A stretch of 64,000 nucleotides of DNA from Natrinema hispanicum (lineage in GTDB: Archaea; Halobacteriota; Halobacteria; Halobacteriales; Natrialbaceae), in NCBI RefSeq assembly GCF_004217335.1, contig NZ_SHMP01000007.1, positions 186,001 to 250,000 on the forward strand. Direction: 5' to 3'. Each line of letters begins with the position of its first letter. Within the stretch, counting starts at the first letter, position 1. Shown piece after piece: positions 62,168 through 64,000 of this stretch. The position numbers were made by a program, and so were the translations under genes. The notes beneath the pieces are model-generated. The model saw only the letters and a list, made by a program, of their open reading frames with translations, had not been told where the DNA came from and made no database searches.

Positions 62168-64000
62168 ATGAGTGCTGGGACTGAATTAGTTGCTCTCGTC
62201 GTAATCATCTTAGGATTGGGTGTTGCTTCGCAGGTGTTAGCTGACCGCTTGGAGATACCCAGTGTACTCTTTCTCATTCTCGCAGGAGTTGCTGTTGGGC
62301 CTGAAGGGGCTGATCTTGTCGGATTAGAATCGTTCGGTGGTCCCGGTCCTCTCTCAGCAATTGTTGGACTGTCTGTCGCAATTATCGTCTTTGAGGGTGC
62401 GTTCCACCTAAAGCTTACAAAACTCCGACAGACACCGCGTGAAGCGATTCGGTTGATTACAGTGGGTGCACTCATTGCTCTTGTTGGGACAGCTGCCGTT
62501 GTCAGATTCGCGCTCAACGTCTCGTGGGAGTTGTCGTTTCTTGTTGGCTCACTCCTCATCGCGACTGGTCCGACGGTCATCACACCAATTTTAGATGTTG
62601 TCCCGGTCCGAGATCGCGTCGCAGCAGCGCTCGAAACGGAAGGGATAGTCAACGATGTGACCGCAGCGATTTTGGCTGTCGCTGTCTTCGAAATGGTTGT
62701 TTCTGAGGAGACCGAGATACAGGTGTTAGTCGAAGAATTTGTTTCCCGACTTGGAATTGGTCTCCTCATCGGTGTCCTGGCGGCAGGGTTCCTCTGGTAT
62801 CTCCTCAACCACGTTGATCTGTCTCCGTCGAATGCAGTCCGGAATTCACGACTAATCGTTCTCGTTGGAGCGCTTGCCACCTATGGAATCGCAAACACGA
62901 TTATCACAGAGGCAGGTATTGCGGCGGTTGCAACAGCAGGGCTACTCCTCGGAAATGCTGGAGTTCCCTATGAGGACGAGATTGAGGCGTTCAAGGGAGA
63001 TATCACGCTGATCGTTCTCTCATTTGTCTTCATTTCACTTACGACGCTCCTCTCTCTCGAGGATCTCTTTTCACTTGGAGTCGGTGGTGTTGTCGTCGTC
63101 CTTGCTGTAATAGCAGTCATTCGCCCTGTTTCAGTGCTTCTCTGTACGCACGGAGAACAGTTCTCGTTCCGTGAGCAACTGTTCATGAGTGTCGTTGGTC
63201 CACGGGGGATCATCCCGGCAAGTGTGGCGACGCTCTTTGCACTTGAACTCCGGTCGTCGAACCCCGAAGCGGCGACTATTCTCGTCGGAACTGTGTTTCT
63301 GGTGATTCTGACAACGGTCATTTTCGAAGGAGGGTTTGCCAGGCATATCGCACAAGTACTCAAGGTACTACCAATGCGCGTAATCGTTGTTGGCGGTGGT
63401 CGTGTCGGTCGCGGCCTCGCCGAACGGCTGGAGGATCGTGGTGAAAATGTTATTCTTATCGACGATGATCAGAATAAAGTCGAGACGGCACGGAACGCTG
63501 GGTTCACTGTCTACCATGGCGATGGGACAGATATATCCGTTCTGCAATCTGCGGGCGCGGCGAATGCGAAAATTGTCGCTGCGGCAACGGGTGACGATGA
63601 CACAAATTTACTCATCGCTCAACTGGCAAACTCGAAGTTTGACAGCGAGACAGTCATTGCTCGGGTGAATACACCGGGTAACGCCGATGCATTTGAGGAG
63701 TTGGGTGTGCGAGCAATTGCAGCTGATGAATCGATCGCCCAGTCCATGGATAATGCAATTGAACGGCCTGCTCTCTCGGAGTGGATGACTGAACTCGGTC
63801 GATCCGGCGACGTTCAAGAAATTGAAGTAACATCCGAAAAACTGGTCGGCAAATCGATTCGCGAACTCGATCAAGAACTCCCAGATGGCGTCTTAGTTGC
63901 ACTCGTTAGTCGCGATGGTGAGTCGGAAGTACCTGATGCAGACTTGGTTCTTCAACACGGAGACCATCTCACGTTCGTCGGTCGGCGAAACGCGGTTCAT
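62168..64000 (+). CDS. Cation/proton antiporter with RCK domain, 3' end off the window
   Basis: The frame is open from the ATG at 62168 to the window end (611 codons). The first about 395 residues form a CPA-type Na+(K+)/H+ antiporter of about twelve helices (LVALVVIILGLGVASQVLAD; LEIPSVLFLILAGVAVGPEG; ATGPTVITPILDVVPVRDRV with the ND motif in EGIVNDVTAAI). From residue about 403 a TrkA-N domain starts, MRVIVVGGGRVGRGLAERLE and VILIDDD, followed by a TrkA-C domain (VQEIEVTSEKLVGKSIRELD). Such RCK domains gate transport by nucleotide or ion binding. It would support salt adaptation. Confidence 0.92.
   Translation, partial: MSAGTELVALVVIILGLGVASQVLADRLEIPSVLFLILAGVAVGPEGADLVGLESFGGPGPLSAIVGLSVAIIVFEGAFHLKLTKLRQTPREAIRLITVGALIALVGTAAVVRFALNVSWELSFLVGSLLIATGPTVITPILDVVPVRDRVAAALETEGIVNDVTAAILAVAVFEMVVSEETEIQVLVEEFVSRLGIGLLIGVLAAGFLWYLLNHVDLSPSNAVRNSRLIVLVGALATYGIANTIITEAGIAAVATAGLLLGNAGVPYEDEIEAFKGDITLIVLSFVFISLTTLLSLEDLFSLGVGGVVVVLAVIAVIRPVSVLLCTHGEQFSFREQLFMSVVGPRGIIPASVATLFALELRSSNPEAATILVGTVFLVILTTVIFEGGFARHIAQVLKVLPMRVIVVGGGRVGRGLAERLEDRGENVILIDDDQNKVETARNAGFTVYHGDGTDISVLQSAGAANAKIVAAATGDDDTNLLIAQLANSKFDSETVIARVNTPGNADAFEELGVRAIAADESIAQSMDNAIERPALSEWMTELGRSGDVQEIEVTSEKLVGKSIRELDQELPDGVLVALVSRDGESEVPDADLVLQHGDHLTFVGRRNAVH

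Overview
The window comes from a haloarchaeon, and most likely from a megaplasmid or other secondary replicon. The proteins are strongly acidic. The regulators are archaeal (TFB, PadR, ArsR-like, TumA-like). Haloarchaeal insertion sequence families dominate the mobile DNA (IS200/IS605 TnpB, IS66, ISH3, IS6, IS5/ISH1-like and two IS4-like families). Small genes show TATA boxes about 25 bp upstream of leaderless starts. I found no rRNA, tRNA or CRISPR array.

Layout. 0-2.8 kb: two TnpB elements. 2.9-5.5 kb: an Orc1/Cdc6 gene embedded in its own origin, with seven near-identical origin-recognition boxes on both sides of the gene and one inverted box beyond an AT-rich stretch. 5.5-8.7 kb: a ParA-type partition locus whose iterons lie upstream of parA and also inside the coding region of the partner gene, with decayed duplicates on both sides. 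8.7-11.2 kb: a small HTH gene split by an IS66-type insertion. 11.4-20.3 kb: metabolic and regulatory cargo (deoxyhypusine synthase, LLM oxidoreductase, MFS, two TetR regulators, a MATE pump with a degenerate prenyl-synthase-like partner, and a TFB without zinc ribbon). 20.5-25.8 kb: a cluster of SWIM zinc finger, CxxC zinc-finger, HNH-repeat and SprT-like proteins.

25.8-35.9 kb is a decayed zone with a MITE, an ISH3 element, a MarR/PemK-type toxin-antitoxin pair, small zinc and membrane proteins, PadR and a GIDE-domain protein. 36-40.2 kb: a cytochrome bd oxidase operon (cydAB plus small membrane proteins). 40.7-45.8 kb: three transposase genes. 46.5-47.6 kb: a tyrosine recombinase. 49-51 kb: an archaetidylserine-decarboxylase-like gene between perfect inverted IS ends. 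51-54.9 kb: HtpX, a CPBP protease and an ArsR-like regulator. 55-61.3 kb: a TumE/TumA-like toxin-antitoxin pair, a Fic-like gene split by an ISH1-type element, damaged second copies of both toxin-antitoxin modules, and a fusion protein combining the domains of the two adjacent 20.7-23.4 kb genes. 62.2-64 kb: a cation/proton antiporter with a C-terminal RCK domain, running off the edge.

The strongest unusual signals are the following: partition-type iterons written inside a partner gene; the split/fused SWIM and zinc-finger family with a 51-aa minimal member; the three-cyclin-fold TFB lacking a zinc ribbon; two reconstructable gene disruptions with exact 8-bp target duplications; and two toxin-antitoxin modules that each occur once intact and once with the toxin truncated but the HTH partner kept.
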